DNA from: Thioclava sp. SK-1
GTDB taxonomy: Bacteria > Pseudomonadota > Alphaproteobacteria > Rhodobacterales > Rhodobacteraceae
Reading direction: 5' to 3'
DNA length: 39,265 nucleotides
Assembly: GCF_001705665.1 (NCBI RefSeq)
Contig: NZ_MDHA01000086.1
Span: 1-39,265, forward strand
The translations under genes and the position numbers were made by a program. Shown piece after piece: positions 24,345 to 32,879 of the stretch. Below the pieces are notes generated by a model. That model worked only from the letters and a program-made list of their open reading frames with translations. It did no database searches and was not told where the DNA came from. How positions within the stretch are numbered: the first letter of the stretch is position 1; the number at the start of each line of letters is the position of its first letter.

Positions 24345-25610
24345 ATGACATCCGCGTCTGATGGCACGCCGGAGCACGGCTTCCGGCTGAGTCAGCTTAT
24401 TTACGATACGCGCTACCGATCACTTACGATTCAGGTTGTGACCTTCATCCTGGTCATGTCCGGGGTTTGGTGGCTGATCGGCAACGTGATCGCAAACCTT
24501 AGTTTATTGGGCAAAGAAATCACTTTTGATTTCCTGTTCAACCGTTCTGGCTATGACATCGGCCAAACGCTGATCCCCTATAGCAACGATGACACACATT
24601 TGCGCGCGGCCCTTGTCGGCCTGTTGAATACGCTTTGGGTGTCCTTGCTGGGATGTATCACGGCGACGATCTTGGGGATTTTTGCAGGTGTGCTACGCCT
24701 GTCGAATAACTGGTTGATCGCCCGTTTGATGACAATTTATGTCGAAATCTTCCGTAACATCCCGGTTCTGTTGTGGATCTTGGTGTGTATGGCTGTTTTG
24801 ACCGAGCTGGCCCCGTCACCCGCCGGATATCGTCCGAATGCGGATGGCATCAGCACCCACTCAATGTGGCTGATGGACTCCGTGGCCTTTACCAACCGCT
24901 ATACGGCTGTGCCGGGTATCGAATTTGCGCATGGTCTGGGTGTGATCAACACGCCGATTGCGCCGATTTCGCTAAATTGGCTGCTGATCATTGTGGTGCT
25001 TGTCGCATCATTTTGGGCCAATAAGCGTTTGCGCGCCAATGCTGACAAGACACAAGAGGCCACTGGCCTGCGCCCCACGACCTGGTGGAAGAGCATCCTG
25101 ATCTTGTTGGCGCCGGTGATTGTTGTGCTTGTCGCGCTTGGCTTTTACCTGACCTATCCGACGTTGAAGGGTTTCAACTTCTCCGGCGGTAGCAACATCT
25201 CGAACGCGTTTGTCGCATTGTGGTTGGGCCTGTCGCTTTACACCGGTGCGTTCATTGCAGAGATCGTCCGCGCCGGTATCCTTGCAATATCCAATGGGCA
25301 GTCAGAGGCAGCCTTCGCATTGGGTATGCGCCCGAATCGGACGATGAAACTGGTGATCTTGCCGCAGGCGTTGCGAGTGATTATCCCACCGCTGATTTCG
25401 CAATATCTGAACCTGACCAAGAACTCTTCTTTGGCCATTGCAGTTGGTTACATGGACCTTCGCGGCACATTGGGCGGTATCACGCTGAACCAAACTGGGC
25501 GGGAGCTTGAGGCCATCTTGTTGATGATGCTTGTTTATCTGGCGATCTCGTTGTCGATTTCCGGGGTGATGAATGTCTACAACAAAAGCGTGAAACTGAA
25601 GGAGCGGTGA
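24345..25610 (+). CDS. aapQ: General L-amino-acid ABC transporter, permease AapQ
   Basis: This is an inner-membrane permease of the HisMQ type, of the long AapQ kind (421 residues). It has several extra N-terminal helices and the conserved loop in the C-terminal half with SEAAFALGMRPNRTMKLVILPQALR, given here as EAAFALGMRP and LVILPQALR, which is the EAA motif that docks with the ATPase. AGGGG lies about eight bases before ATG 24345. It forms the channel together with AapM, whose gene starts one base after the stop. Confidence 0.95.
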   Translation: MTSASDGTPEHGFRLSQLIYDTRYRSLTIQVVTFILVMSGVWWLIGNVIANLSLLGKEITFDFLFNRSGYDIGQTLIPYSNDDTHLRAALVGLLNTLWVSLLGCITATILGIFAGVLRLSNNWLIARLMTIYVEIFRNIPVLLWILVCMAVLTELAPSPAGYRPNADGISTHSMWLMDSVAFTNRYTAVPGIEFAHGLGVINTPIAPISLNWLLIIVVLVASFWANKRLRANADKTQEATGLRPTTWWKSILILLAPVIVVLVALGFYLTYPTLKGFNFSGGSNISNAFVALWLGLSLYTGAFIAEIVRAGILAISNGQSEAAFALGMRPNRTMKLVILPQALRVIIPPLISQYLNLTKNSSLAIAVGYMDLRGTLGGITLNQTGRELEAILLMMLVYLAISLSISGVMNVYNKSVKLKER

Positions 25611-25611
25611 T

Positions 25612-26928
25612 ATGAGCGATATGCATGCCGAAACCGTCCCTTACGTCAGGGACACGATGCTGCCGCAGTCCGAACCGCCGAATGCTCAATCGGGCGCGGT
25701 GAAATGGCTGCGTGAGAATATGTTCTCAAGCTGGACCAACGCCATCCTGACGGCGATTGGTGTGGCCATTATCTATGTGTTGTTCACGCATTTCTACCCT
25801 TGGTTCGCCCATGGCGTGTGGAATGCAAGCAGCGTGGCAGAATGCCGCCAAATCATCACAGAGACCTATGGCGAAGGCGCAACCGGCGCATGCTGGGCGG
25901 TGATTAAGGCGCGTTGGAACCAATATCTGTTCGGCTTCTATCCGCGTGAACTGTATTGGCGTCCGATCCTGACCTTTGTGTTGATGTTTGTTGCAGCGGC
26001 GCCTGTGCTATACACCAGTTTGCCGCGCAAAATGCTGTGGTTCACAGTGGCCTATCCGCTTCTGGCGCTGTGGCTGCTGTGGGGTGGGTCCATATGGCCG
26101 GTGCTGATGATCGCTGTTGGTTTTGTCATTGGCTTTGTCGTGATCCGCATGTTGGAGACAAAGAATATGGCTTTGGCCGTGGCGGCCGGGATTCTTGTGC
26201 CCGTGCTGTTCTGGATCTATGCTGTTGGCCCGATTGATAACGTGCTGACCAGCGTGCTTCCGATCGGTATCGAAGCCGTGCCGTCACGCGAATTTGGTGG
26301 CTTTTTGCTGGCCATCGTTATCGGTTTGGGCGGGATTGTCATGTCCTTGCCATTGGGCATCGTTCTGGCGCTGGGGCGTCAGTCGGATATGTTCTTGATC
26401 AAGACCTTCTCTGTCATGTTCATCGAATTTATCCGGGGTGTTCCGCTGATTACGCTGTTGTTCGTGGCGTCATTGCTGCTGAACTACTTCCTGCCACCGG
26501 GGACGAATTTCGACATCATCTTGCGCGTGATGATCCTGGTCACCATGTTCTCTGCCGCCTATATCGCGGAGGTGATCCGTGGGGGTCTGGCAGCGTTGCC
26601 GCGTGGTCAATACGAGGCCGCAGATGCGCTGGGGCTGGATTACTGGCGGGCACAACGCCTGATCATCTTGCCGCAGGCATTGAAAATCTCAATCCCGGGG
26701 ATCGTGTCGACTTTTATCGGCATGTTCAAAGACACCACGCTTGTGACCTTTGTGGGGCTTTATGACCCGCTGAAATCCATTCCGGACTCGATCCGCGCCG
26801 CCTTTGAATGGAAGGGCACCTATTGGGAGCACTTCGTGTTCGTCGGCGCGGTCTTCTTCGTCATCAACTTCGCTATGTCGCGCTATTCGATGTATCTTGA
26901 GCGTAAGCTCAAGCGCGACCACCGCTAA
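25612..26928 (+). CDS. aapM: General L-amino-acid ABC transporter, permease AapM
   Basis: This is the partner permease of AapQ, 438 residues long. Hydrophobic segments cover most of the protein. The EAA loop reads YEAADALGLDYWRAQRL, followed by IILPQALKISIPG. An alternate ATG-rich start is possible, but GGAGCGGTGAT before ATG 25612 supports the chosen one. It begins one base after aapQ, so the two are almost certainly coupled. aapP follows after 12 bases. Confidence 0.95.
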   Translation: MSDMHAETVPYVRDTMLPQSEPPNAQSGAVKWLRENMFSSWTNAILTAIGVAIIYVLFTHFYPWFAHGVWNASSVAECRQIITETYGEGATGACWAVIKARWNQYLFGFYPRELYWRPILTFVLMFVAAAPVLYTSLPRKMLWFTVAYPLLALWLLWGGSIWPVLMIAVGFVIGFVVIRMLETKNMALAVAAGILVPVLFWIYAVGPIDNVLTSVLPIGIEAVPSREFGGFLLAIVIGLGGIVMSLPLGIVLALGRQSDMFLIKTFSVMFIEFIRGVPLITLLFVASLLLNYFLPPGTNFDIILRVMILVTMFSAAYIAEVIRGGLAALPRGQYEAADALGLDYWRAQRLIILPQALKISIPGIVSTFIGMFKDTTLVTFVGLYDPLKSIPDSIRAAFEWKGTYWEHFVFVGAVFFVINFAMSRYSMYLERKLKRDHR

Positions 26929-26940
26929 GGAGCCAGACAC

Positions 26941-27732
26941 ATGGCCGCAGAAATGAACCTCGACACCGCCAATCGTGCGTCGCTTCAAGTTTCGGATGAA
27001 GAAGCGATCCGAATTGAGAATATGAACAAATGGTATGGGCAGTTTCACGTTCTTCGTGACATCAACCTGACCGTTAATCGTGGTGAGCGGATCGTTATCG
27101 CCGGGCCGTCAGGCTCGGGTAAGTCGACGATGATCCGTTGCATCAACCGTCTGGAAGAGCATCAGGCCGGTAAGATCGTTGTTGACGGAACCGAGCTGAC
27201 TTCGGATTTGAAAAATATCGACAAGGTCCGTTCAGAAGTGGGGATGGTGTTTCAGCACTTTAATCTGTTCCCGCATTTGACGATCTTGGAAAACTGCACT
27301 TTGGCCCCGATTTGGGTTCGTAAGATCCCGAAGAAAGAGGCCGAAGAAACCGCGATGCATTTCCTTGAAAAGGTCAAGATCCCGGATCAGGCCCATAAAT
27401 ATCCGGGCATGTTGTCGGGGGGGCAGCAGCAGCGTGTGGCAATTGCCCGTTCGTTGTGCATGAAGCCACGGATCATGCTGTTCGATGAGCCGACATCGGC
27501 GCTGGACCCAGAGATGATCAAAGAAGTTTTGGACACGATGATCGAGCTGGCCGAAGAAGGCATGACGATGCTGTGCGTGACGCATGAAATGGGCTTCGCC
27601 CAGGCTGTGGCGAACCGTGTGATCTTCATGGACCAAGGGCAGATTGTGGAGCAGAACAATCCACATGATTTCTTCCATAACCCGCAATCGGAGCGCACCA
27701 AGCTGTTCCTAAGCCAGATCCTTGGCCACTAA
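26941..27732 (+). CDS. aapP: General L-amino-acid ABC transporter, ATP-binding protein AapP
   Basis: This is the cytoplasmic ATPase that powers AapQM, 263 residues long. Walker A is GPSGSGKST (55-63), the Q-loop is FQHFN (Gln105), the signature is LSGGQ (158-162), Walker B is [12 protein letters not shown] (Asp182-Glu183) and the switch His is His215 in THEMG. It has a ~20-residue N-terminal extension before the core, usual for AapP. AAGGAGCC precedes the start. It is the last gene of the operon, closed by a terminator. Confidence 0.96.
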   Translation: MAAEMNLDTANRASLQVSDEEAIRIENMNKWYGQFHVLRDINLTVNRGERIVIAGPSGSGKSTMIRCINRLEEHQAGKIVVDGTELTSDLKNIDKVRSEVGMVFQHFNLFPHLTILENCTLAPIWVRKIPKKEAEETAMHFLEKVKIPDQAHKYPGMLSGGQQQRVAIARSLCMKPRIMLFDEPTSALDPEMIKEVLDTMIELAEEGMTMLCVTHEMGFAQAVANRVIFMDQGQIVEQNNPHDFFHNPQSERTKLFLSQILGH

Positions 27733-27798
27733 TCACTGTGGTTGGGCGCCTTTAAGCGGGTGCACCGACCCTTTGCCAATGACGTGAAAGATACAATC

Positions 27799-27829
27799 GC
27801 GCCCTCGGTCCTGCCGGGGGCGCATTTTT
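27799..27829 (+). terminator. Intrinsic terminator after aapP
   Basis: A 10-bp stem (27799-27808 with 27814-27823, one G-T pair) with a TCCTG loop is followed by five T. It closes the aapJQMP operon. Confidence 0.9.
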
Positions 27830-27850
27830 ACATGGGGCCACTCTGCACGC

Positions 27851-27899
27851 GCCCTGGAACAGAGCGTGAACGGCGACCTGGGCTTCGCGTTTCCAGGGC
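27851..27899. other. Structured gene-free stretch between aapP and the next gene
   Basis: The 320-base gap 27733-28052 holds the aapP terminator, then a GC-rich part with a 9-bp stem (27851-27859 with 27891-27899) and a shorter GGCGC/GCGCC hairpin. I found no tRNA, SRP RNA, 6S RNA or RNase P signatures and no promoter. It may be a small RNA or simply readthrough sequence. Confidence 0.25.
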
Positions 27900-27974
27900 C
27901 CATCCCCCGGGCATCAGGGGCGCTCTGCGCCGTAAGGAGCGGCATTTCAGCGGTGGGGTAAACCCTGACACGGC

Positions 27975-28005
27975 AACGGGCTCGCCAGGAATTAGCGAGC
28001 CCGTT
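27975..28005 (-). terminator. Hairpin downstream of the minus-strand gene
   Basis: A perfect 11-bp stem (27975-27985 with 27995-28005) with a nine-base loop lies 48 bases after the stop of the uncharacterised gene. The U-tract is short on both strands, so termination strength is uncertain. Confidence 0.5.
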
Positions 28006-28052
28006 CTTCGAAGGAAATGATCTGCCCTGCCGTATCTTCGTCGGGGCGATGC

Positions 28053-28874
28053 TTATAACATTCTTGAGATAACCGGCCCCAATGCCGCTGCGATTTCCTC
28101 ATGAACCTTCGGGCCGGGCATGGTCGCCGCGGCGGGCTCTTCCAGCGGTGCAAAATGCATCCCTTGCGTGCCAGAGCCACATGCGGCGGGGGAGGGCGTC
28201 ACACGCACCAAATCATCCGCCTTTGAACGTATCTCTGCGACCATTTCTTCGGTGATCAGCAGCGGCTCGGCACCCAAAGGATCCGAAGCGGAGTCTGGGT
28301 GATAATCGTTGAGCCAGAGCAGCACTTTGCGGCCCGGTGTTTTTTCAAGCAGCTGATGCATCCGTGCGACCCATGCCAATTGCAATTCCTGCACCAATGA
28401 GGCATAGCGATCCGGCGCCTTTGCGCGCAACGCGCTAAGCATATGGCGCGTGAAATTGAACTCTGTGAAGTCCACGTCGTTGAACACGGCCCGCATCAAA
28501 TTCGATGCGCGTAGAAAGCGATCATTGCGGCGCGGATGCACTGCATAGAAGCGGTTCGACATATTCGCCGCGCCCATCAGCTGGATCACAGTCAATTCAG
28601 CCGTTTTTGTCGCCTCTGCGATTTGGGGTTCATGCAAGAAAACATCGACACCCGCATTCAGATATCCGAAATTGACGGTCTGCATGCCAAGATGCATTTC
28701 CAAAAGCTCTGGCCACGGCTGCGCCACGAACTTTCCATATGTTTCCGATCCACCAATCGCGGCCACATAAGGCACATCCAGTCGCCGCCGTGGTCCACGA
28801 AACAACAGTTTCGACTTGCCATAACGGCATGGAAAATAATCAAGGGCTCCTTCACCCGCATATTCGAAGGCCAT
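28053..28874 (-). CDS. Uncharacterised protein, probable DUF6473 family
   Basis: The product has 273 residues and no signal peptide or membrane segment. The N-terminus contains Tyr-rich and basic stretches (CRYGKSKLLFRGPRRRLD), then PYVAAIGGSETYGKF (Ser43) and VNFGYLNAGVDVFL. I associate this layout with a Rhodobacteraceae family called DUF6473, but the name is from memory. The Gly-x-Ser-Glu and Asn-containing blocks recall SGNH-type hydrolases; this is an inference only. GGTGGG precedes ATG 28874. It stands alone, divergent from hbd. Confidence 0.65.
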   Translation of the reverse strand: MAFEYAGEGALDYFPCRYGKSKLLFRGPRRRLDVPYVAAIGGSETYGKFVAQPWPELLEMHLGMQTVNFGYLNAGVDVFLHEPQIAEATKTAELTVIQLMGAANMSNRFYAVHPRRNDRFLRASNLMRAVFNDVDFTEFNFTRHMLSALRAKAPDRYASLVQELQLAWVARMHQLLEKTPGRKVLLWLNDYHPDSASDPLGAEPLLITEEMVAEIRSKADDLVRVTPSPAACGSGTQGMHFAPLEEPAAATMPGPKVHEEIAAALGPVISRML

Positions 28875-29025
28875 TTATCCCACCTAAATTTTCGACTCAC
28901 CCAACTTCACCTTGCCGACAATTTTCTTGCCAAAAACCTAAAGCTAAAATGCGATCGAATTCTTTAATCCTTGTGAGCCGGGTACTCCGTACACTATCGT
29001 GCAAGCGCAGCATGAGGAGAAAGCC

Positions 29026-29901
29026 ATGGCTATCGAAACTGTCGGAATCGTCGGCGCAGGCCAGATGGGGAACGGCATTGCCCATGTCTTTGCCCTTGGG
29101 GGCTTTGACGTGGTCTTGAACGATATCTCTCAAGATGGGCTGGATAAGGCGCTGGTTACCATACGTGGCAATCTGGATCGCCAAGTGTCACGCGGTAAAA
29201 TTTCTGCCGAGGCGCGCGATACAGCCATAGCGCGTATCACCACCACGCTGACCTTGACAGATCTGGGCCAGACGGACCTGATCATCGAAGCCGCGACAGA
29301 ACGTGAAACGGTGAAATCTGCAATTTTTGAAGATTTGGTCCCGCATCTTAAACCGAACACGATTTTGGCGTCCAACACGTCGTCGATCTCGATCACGCGG
29401 TTGGCGTCACGCACGGATCGCCCCGAGAAGTTCATGGGTGTGCATTTTATGAACCCGGTCCCTGTGATGCAGCTCGTGGAGCTTATTCGCGGCATCGCAA
29501 CGTCGGATGAAACCTTCAAGGCGCTGATTGATGTTGTTGAAAAGCTGGGAAAAACTTCCGCAAGCGCAGAGGATTTTCCAGCATTTATCGTGAACCGTAT
29601 TTTGATCCCAATGATCAATGAAGCGGTCTATGCGCTGTATGAAGGGGTTGGAAATGTAACCTCGATCGATCATTCGATGAAGCTGGGCGCGGCCCATCCT
29701 ATGGGGCCATTAGAACTGGCGGATTTCATCGGTTTGGACACATGTCTGGCGATTATGAACGTGCTTCATGACGGGCTGGCGGATACCAAGTATCGTCCCT
29801 GCCCATTGCTGACCAAATATGTCGAAGCCGGTTGGCTGGGGCGTAAAACCGGCCGTGGTTTCTATGATTATCGCGGCGACACGCCTGTGCCGACGCGCTG
29901 A
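29026..29901 (+). CDS. hbd: 3-hydroxybutyryl-CoA dehydrogenase
   Basis: This enzyme oxidises 3-hydroxyacyl-CoA with NAD(P), in fatty-acid or butyrate/polyhydroxybutyrate metabolism. The product has 291 residues. The dinucleotide site is GIVGAGQMGNGIA (Gly10, Gly12, Gly15). The catalytic His is His140 in GVHFMNPVPVM, and the C-terminal domain has VNRILIPMINEAVYAL and GLDTCLAIM. GAGGAG seven bases upstream supports ATG 29026. The in-frame codons up to 28999 lie before it. It is monocistronic and convergent with the acyltransferase gene. Confidence 0.95.
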   Translation: MAIETVGIVGAGQMGNGIAHVFALGGFDVVLNDISQDGLDKALVTIRGNLDRQVSRGKISAEARDTAIARITTTLTLTDLGQTDLIIEAATERETVKSAIFEDLVPHLKPNTILASNTSSISITRLASRTDRPEKFMGVHFMNPVPVMQLVELIRGIATSDETFKALIDVVEKLGKTSASAEDFPAFIVNRILIPMINEAVYALYEGVGNVTSIDHSMKLGAAHPMGPLELADFIGLDTCLAIMNVLHDGLADTKYRPCPLLTKYVEAGWLGRKTGRGFYDYRGDTPVPTR

Positions 29902-29915
29902 GGCCAAAAAAGGCC

Positions 29916-29947
29916 CCGGTCGGCGCTGATATCATTGCGCCGGCCGG
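29916..29947. terminator. Bidirectional hairpin between hbd and the acyltransferase gene
   Basis: An 11-bp stem (29916-29926 with 29937-29947, one G-T pair) has a ten-base loop. It lies between two convergent genes and may terminate both. The U-tracts are weak. Confidence 0.55.
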
Positions 29948-29950
29948 TGC

Positions 29951-30847
29951 TTAATCCTTTAATGACAGTGTTTCTTCGCGCAGATCCGCCAGCCATTGGC
30001 GCGGGTTTTTCAGTGCCTCACGCATTTCATCGGGATGTTTGGCATGGCCGATGACAGGTTTTTGCGGTTTGTTCAGCGCCTTGCGGATTTCATACAGTAG
30101 CAACGATTGCCGCAGCGTCGCAGAAAATTGGCTTACAATCTGGTAAAGGCGGGTGTTGTGAGAGCGAAAATGCACCGGCAGCACCTGCGCACCTGATCGG
30201 CTGACCATCTTTGCGGTGAAGGGGTTCCATTCGTCTTCGATGACCGGTCCAAACCAGCTGTGGGAATGCGCAACAGCACCAGCGGGGAACAGCACGATAC
30301 AGCCGCCTTGCTTTAGCACCGCCATTGCATCGGCGCGCATTTTCAAGCTGTCTTCACGCGCATTTTCTTCATGCGGGAAGGGGACGGGCAACATATATTT
30401 CTCAATTTCAGGGACGCCGGTCAGCAAGGACCGGGTCAAAATCCGATAATCGTCGCGCACCTTACCGATCAGATAAGCCAGCACCATCCCATCCACCAAC
30501 CCATGCGGGTGGTTGGCGACAACGATCAACGGACCTGTCTTGGGAATGCGTGCGATCTGTTCGGCGGGGGTCTGCACGTCAATCCCCATGACCCGCAATG
30601 CCTGGGGCCAAAATTCACGGCCAAACGGAGTGCCCTGCGATTCGAACCGGCGGATCAGACGCAGCAGCGGGATCTTTGCGGTGATCCATTCGACCGTGCG
30701 GATCGTATTCGCCTTGAACGGGTTGGTGAATGTCGTCGCATAGGACAAGCGCCGCTTGTCATACGGCTTTTGCGTGGTCTGTAGCTCTGGCGGTGTCAGA
30801 TCGCGGAAATCTTGCATCTGGTTCACGTCCGGGCCCTCACCTTTCAT
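29951..30847 (-). CDS. Lysophospholipid acyltransferase family protein (hemolysin/OlsA-like)
   Basis: This is a probable membrane-associated acyltransferase of 298 residues. The catalytic motif is ANHPHGLVDG (His113, Asp119), the His-x5-Asp form seen in the hemolysin-type branch of the PlsC superfamily; classical PlsC has NHx4D. A second block is VLFPAGAVAHS, corresponding to the Pro-Glu-Gly region. The substrate could be a lysophospholipid or a lyso-ornithine lipid. The start at 30847 lies five bases after the HPr stop, so translation is probably coupled to ptsH; ATG 30817 is an alternative start. Confidence 0.8.
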   Translation of the reverse strand: MKGEGPDVNQMQDFRDLTPPELQTTQKPYDKRRLSYATTFTNPFKANTIRTVEWITAKIPLLRLIRRFESQGTPFGREFWPQALRVMGIDVQTPAEQIARIPKTGPLIVVANHPHGLVDGMVLAYLIGKVRDDYRILTRSLLTGVPEIEKYMLPVPFPHEENAREDSLKMRADAMAVLKQGGCIVLFPAGAVAHSHSWFGPVIEDEWNPFTAKMVSRSGAQVLPVHFRSHNTRLYQIVSQFSATLRQSLLLYEIRKALNKPQKPVIGHAKHPDEMREALKNPRQWLADLREETLSLKD

Positions 30848-30852
30848 GATGG

Positions 30853-31122
30853 CTAAATGCCTTCACCGAATTTGTCAGCGATTAGCTCTGACAGCGCATC
30901 CATCAGGCCATCAGCCTGCGACCCGGTGGTTGTCACGTCAATGGTTGTTCCACGTGAAGCGGCGAGCATTAAAAGACCCATGATCGAGTCGCCCGACACC
31001 TGCATACCGTCTTTCTCGACTTCGGCTTTGGCATCGAATTTTTCGACCATTTCCACGAATTTTGCAGAGGCGCGCGCATGCAGCCCCTTTTCATTCATGA
31101 TCTCAATGCGTTTTTGCGCCAT
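30853..31122 (-). CDS. ptsH: Phosphocarrier protein HPr
   Basis: HPr is the phosphocarrier of the PTS. The product has 89 residues. His15 in KGLHARASAKFV is the site phosphorylated by enzyme I, and Ser46 in SGDSIMGLLML is the site for HPr kinase. Both are intact, which fits the hprK gene upstream. The first 20 bases overlap the EIIA gene. No EIIB or EIIC gene is near, so the protein most likely regulates rather than moves sugar. Confidence 0.96.
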   Translation of the reverse strand: MAQKRIEIMNEKGLHARASAKFVEMVEKFDAKAEVEKDGMQVSGDSIMGLLMLAASRGTTIDVTTTGSQADGLMDALSELIADKFGEGI

Positions 31123-31528
31123 TCATCCCGCCTCCGCCACATCCATAAGCGGAGTAACTATTGATGTATTTGCGCCCGGCATCAAGTGCGGCCTCAACGG
31201 CTGCGTGAACCGTCAGAGAGCGGGATTTGGCCAGTTTGATCAACAACGGAAGGTTTGCGCCATAGATGATCTCACGCTCGCAATGTTCGCATGCCATCAG
31301 GCTTAGGTTTGACGGCGACGCACCAAACATATCCGTCACCACCACAACACCATCGCCGGTGTCTACCGCATCCGCGGCTTCGCGGATTTCGGCCTGCTTG
31401 GCTTGACGGTCGTGACCTACGTCAATTGTAATCGCTTCAATCCCGTTTTGTGGCCCTACAACATGTTCGACAGCCGCCAGATATTCGCGCGCCAACCCGC
31501 CATGTGCCACGATCACGATCCCGATCAC
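31103..31528 (-). CDS. PTS EIIA component, mannose/fructose type
   Basis: This is a regulatory EIIA of the mannose family, 141 residues long. The phospho-accepting His is His9 in [10 protein letters not shown], with [13 protein letters not shown] later. It stands without EIIB, EIIC or EIID. In rhizobia the equivalent is called ManX, and phosphate from HPr reaches it as a terminal acceptor. It overlaps rapZ by four bases upstream and ptsH by 20 bases downstream. Partners are unknown here. Confidence 0.93.
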   Translation of the reverse strand: MIGIVIVAHGGLAREYLAAVEHVVGPQNGIEAITIDVGHDRQAKQAEIREAADAVDTGDGVVVVTDMFGASPSNLSLMACEHCEREIIYGANLPLLIKLAKSRSLTVHAAVEAALDAGRKYINSYSAYGCGGGGMNGAKTH

Positions 31529-32451
31529 GCGCCGCTTCCCGTCTTCGCCAATGGGCCACCATCACGGCCGACCCGTTCCAATTCTCTGTGTCGTTTAGAC
31601 ACGTGCCAACCCGCCTCTGCAAGTGCGTTAATTATCGATTCCGTAAGGGCAACCGATCGATGTTTCCCCCCCGTGCAGCCGAACCCAATTGCCAGATGGG
31701 TCTTGCCCTCTTGAACATGGGCCGGCAGCAGGAACTTGATTAAGCCTAAGACCCTTTCATGAAATTCATCATAACGGGGGTCACTTTGGATATGTGCTGC
31801 GACCTCTGGCTGGCGGCCATCCATCGGGCGCAACTCGGGCACCCAGTGCGGATTGGTCAAAAACCGACAATCGAACATAACATCCAGCCCCCGCGGGACC
31901 CCGCGCTTATAACTGAAGCTATGCACGGAAACGGACATATGCGAGTCGTCACCGTGATCAAACAATCGCGATATTTCCGCGCGGCAGTCGTGAACGGTCA
32001 TATCTGAACTGTCGATAAGGATATCCGCCCGCGCACGAATGGGCGCCAAAATGTCCATTTCCTGTGTGATGCCTTCCATCGGTGCATCATCCGGCGAGAG
32101 GGGGTGCCTGCGGCGAGTTTCAGAGTAGCGGCGCTGCAAAACATCGGCGCGCGCGTCCATATATAGCACCTCAAGCTGCACATCAGGATGGCGCGTTAAA
32201 CTGTCGATCAACTCAATCAACCGTGTCGCAGAAAAATCGCGGTTACGCACATCAACGCCTAAAGCAAGCGGTTGTAGCAACGGCCCATCTATTACGCGCG
32301 GCACCATCGACAGCGGCAGGTTGTCGATGGTTTCGTAGCCCAGATCCTCTAGCGTTGCGATCACAGTGGAGCGCCCAGCCCCAGAGGGACCGGTGACCAG
32401 CACCACGCGCTGAGGAATTGCTCGGTCCGTCCGGGTCATTTCATCGCTCAC
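31525..32451 (-). CDS. rapZ: RapZ/YvcJ-family nucleotide-binding protein
   Basis: RapZ binds small RNAs and nucleotides in enterobacteria and controls glmS. The role in alphaproteobacteria is less clear. The product has 308 residues. The P-loop reads GPSGAGRST (residues 21-29), in which the usual Lys is Arg27. The C-terminal half shows [16 protein letters not shown], the family signature. It overlaps hprK and the EIIA gene by four bases each, so it belongs to the PTS-control operon. Confidence 0.93.
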   Translation of the reverse strand: MSDEMTRTDRAIPQRVVLVTGPSGAGRSTVIATLEDLGYETIDNLPLSMVPRVIDGPLLQPLALGVDVRNRDFSATRLIELIDSLTRHPDVQLEVLYMDARADVLQRRYSETRRRHPLSPDDAPMEGITQEMDILAPIRARADILIDSSDMTVHDCRAEISRLFDHGDDSHMSVSVHSFSYKRGVPRGLDVMFDCRFLTNPHWVPELRPMDGRQPEVAAHIQSDPRYDEFHERVLGLIKFLLPAHVQEGKTHLAIGFGCTGGKHRSVALTESIINALAEAGWHVSKRHRELERVGRDGGPLAKTGSGA

Positions 32452-32876
32452 GCGACTCTCCCCATCTTCAGATATTGTAATACCGCCGATACAAGATGAT
32501 CATGTTGCACGCGCAGCACAAGGGGCAGTGTGACGTCTAACAGCATCTCTTCGCGGTGTGGCGGCAATCGCTCGGTTTCTTCATGGTCCAAATCGACGAT
32601 AAATGACACTCGGGCATGCTCTAGAGCATCCGCATGGAGGATGCCCACCTGGCGCGCTTCGATCTGATGTCTAAGCGGGGCAGGGGCGCTGGCGATCAAT
32701 GCGCCGGCCTGCGCCTGCAGGTCGACCCGGTCATCCGCGACAAGATGCGCACCAAATGCCATAAGCCCAAGCGCCAAAGAGGATTTTCCCGATCCGGCTG
32801 CCCCACGAATTAAGACGCCGCGCTGGGGATCCAGCGCGACGCATGAGGCATGAATGTTCGTTATATGCGGTGACAT
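32448..32876 (-). CDS. hprK: HPr kinase/phosphorylase, short alphaproteobacterial form
   Basis: This enzyme phosphorylates HPr on Ser46. The product has 142 residues, less than half the length of the Firmicutes enzyme, and keeps only the C-terminal catalytic domain. The P-loop is [10 protein letters not shown] (Lys31), and VADDRV supplies the acidic pair. It lies three bases after the end of chvG and overlaps rapZ by four bases. The placement next to ChvGI is known from rhizobia. Confidence 0.93.
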   Translation of the reverse strand: MSPHITNIHASCVALDPQRGVLIRGAAGSGKSSLALGLMAFGAHLVADDRVDLQAQAGALIASAPAPLRHQIEARQVGILHADALEHARVSFIVDLDHEETERLPPHREEMLLDVTLPLVLRVQHDHLVSAVLQYLKMGRVA

Positions 32877-32879
32877 GTC

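Noticed and set aside
27830-27974. Possible SRP RNA, 6S RNA or tmRNA
   Set aside because: The conserved SRP loop (GGAAGGAAGC-type), the 6S bubble and a tRNA-like end are all absent.
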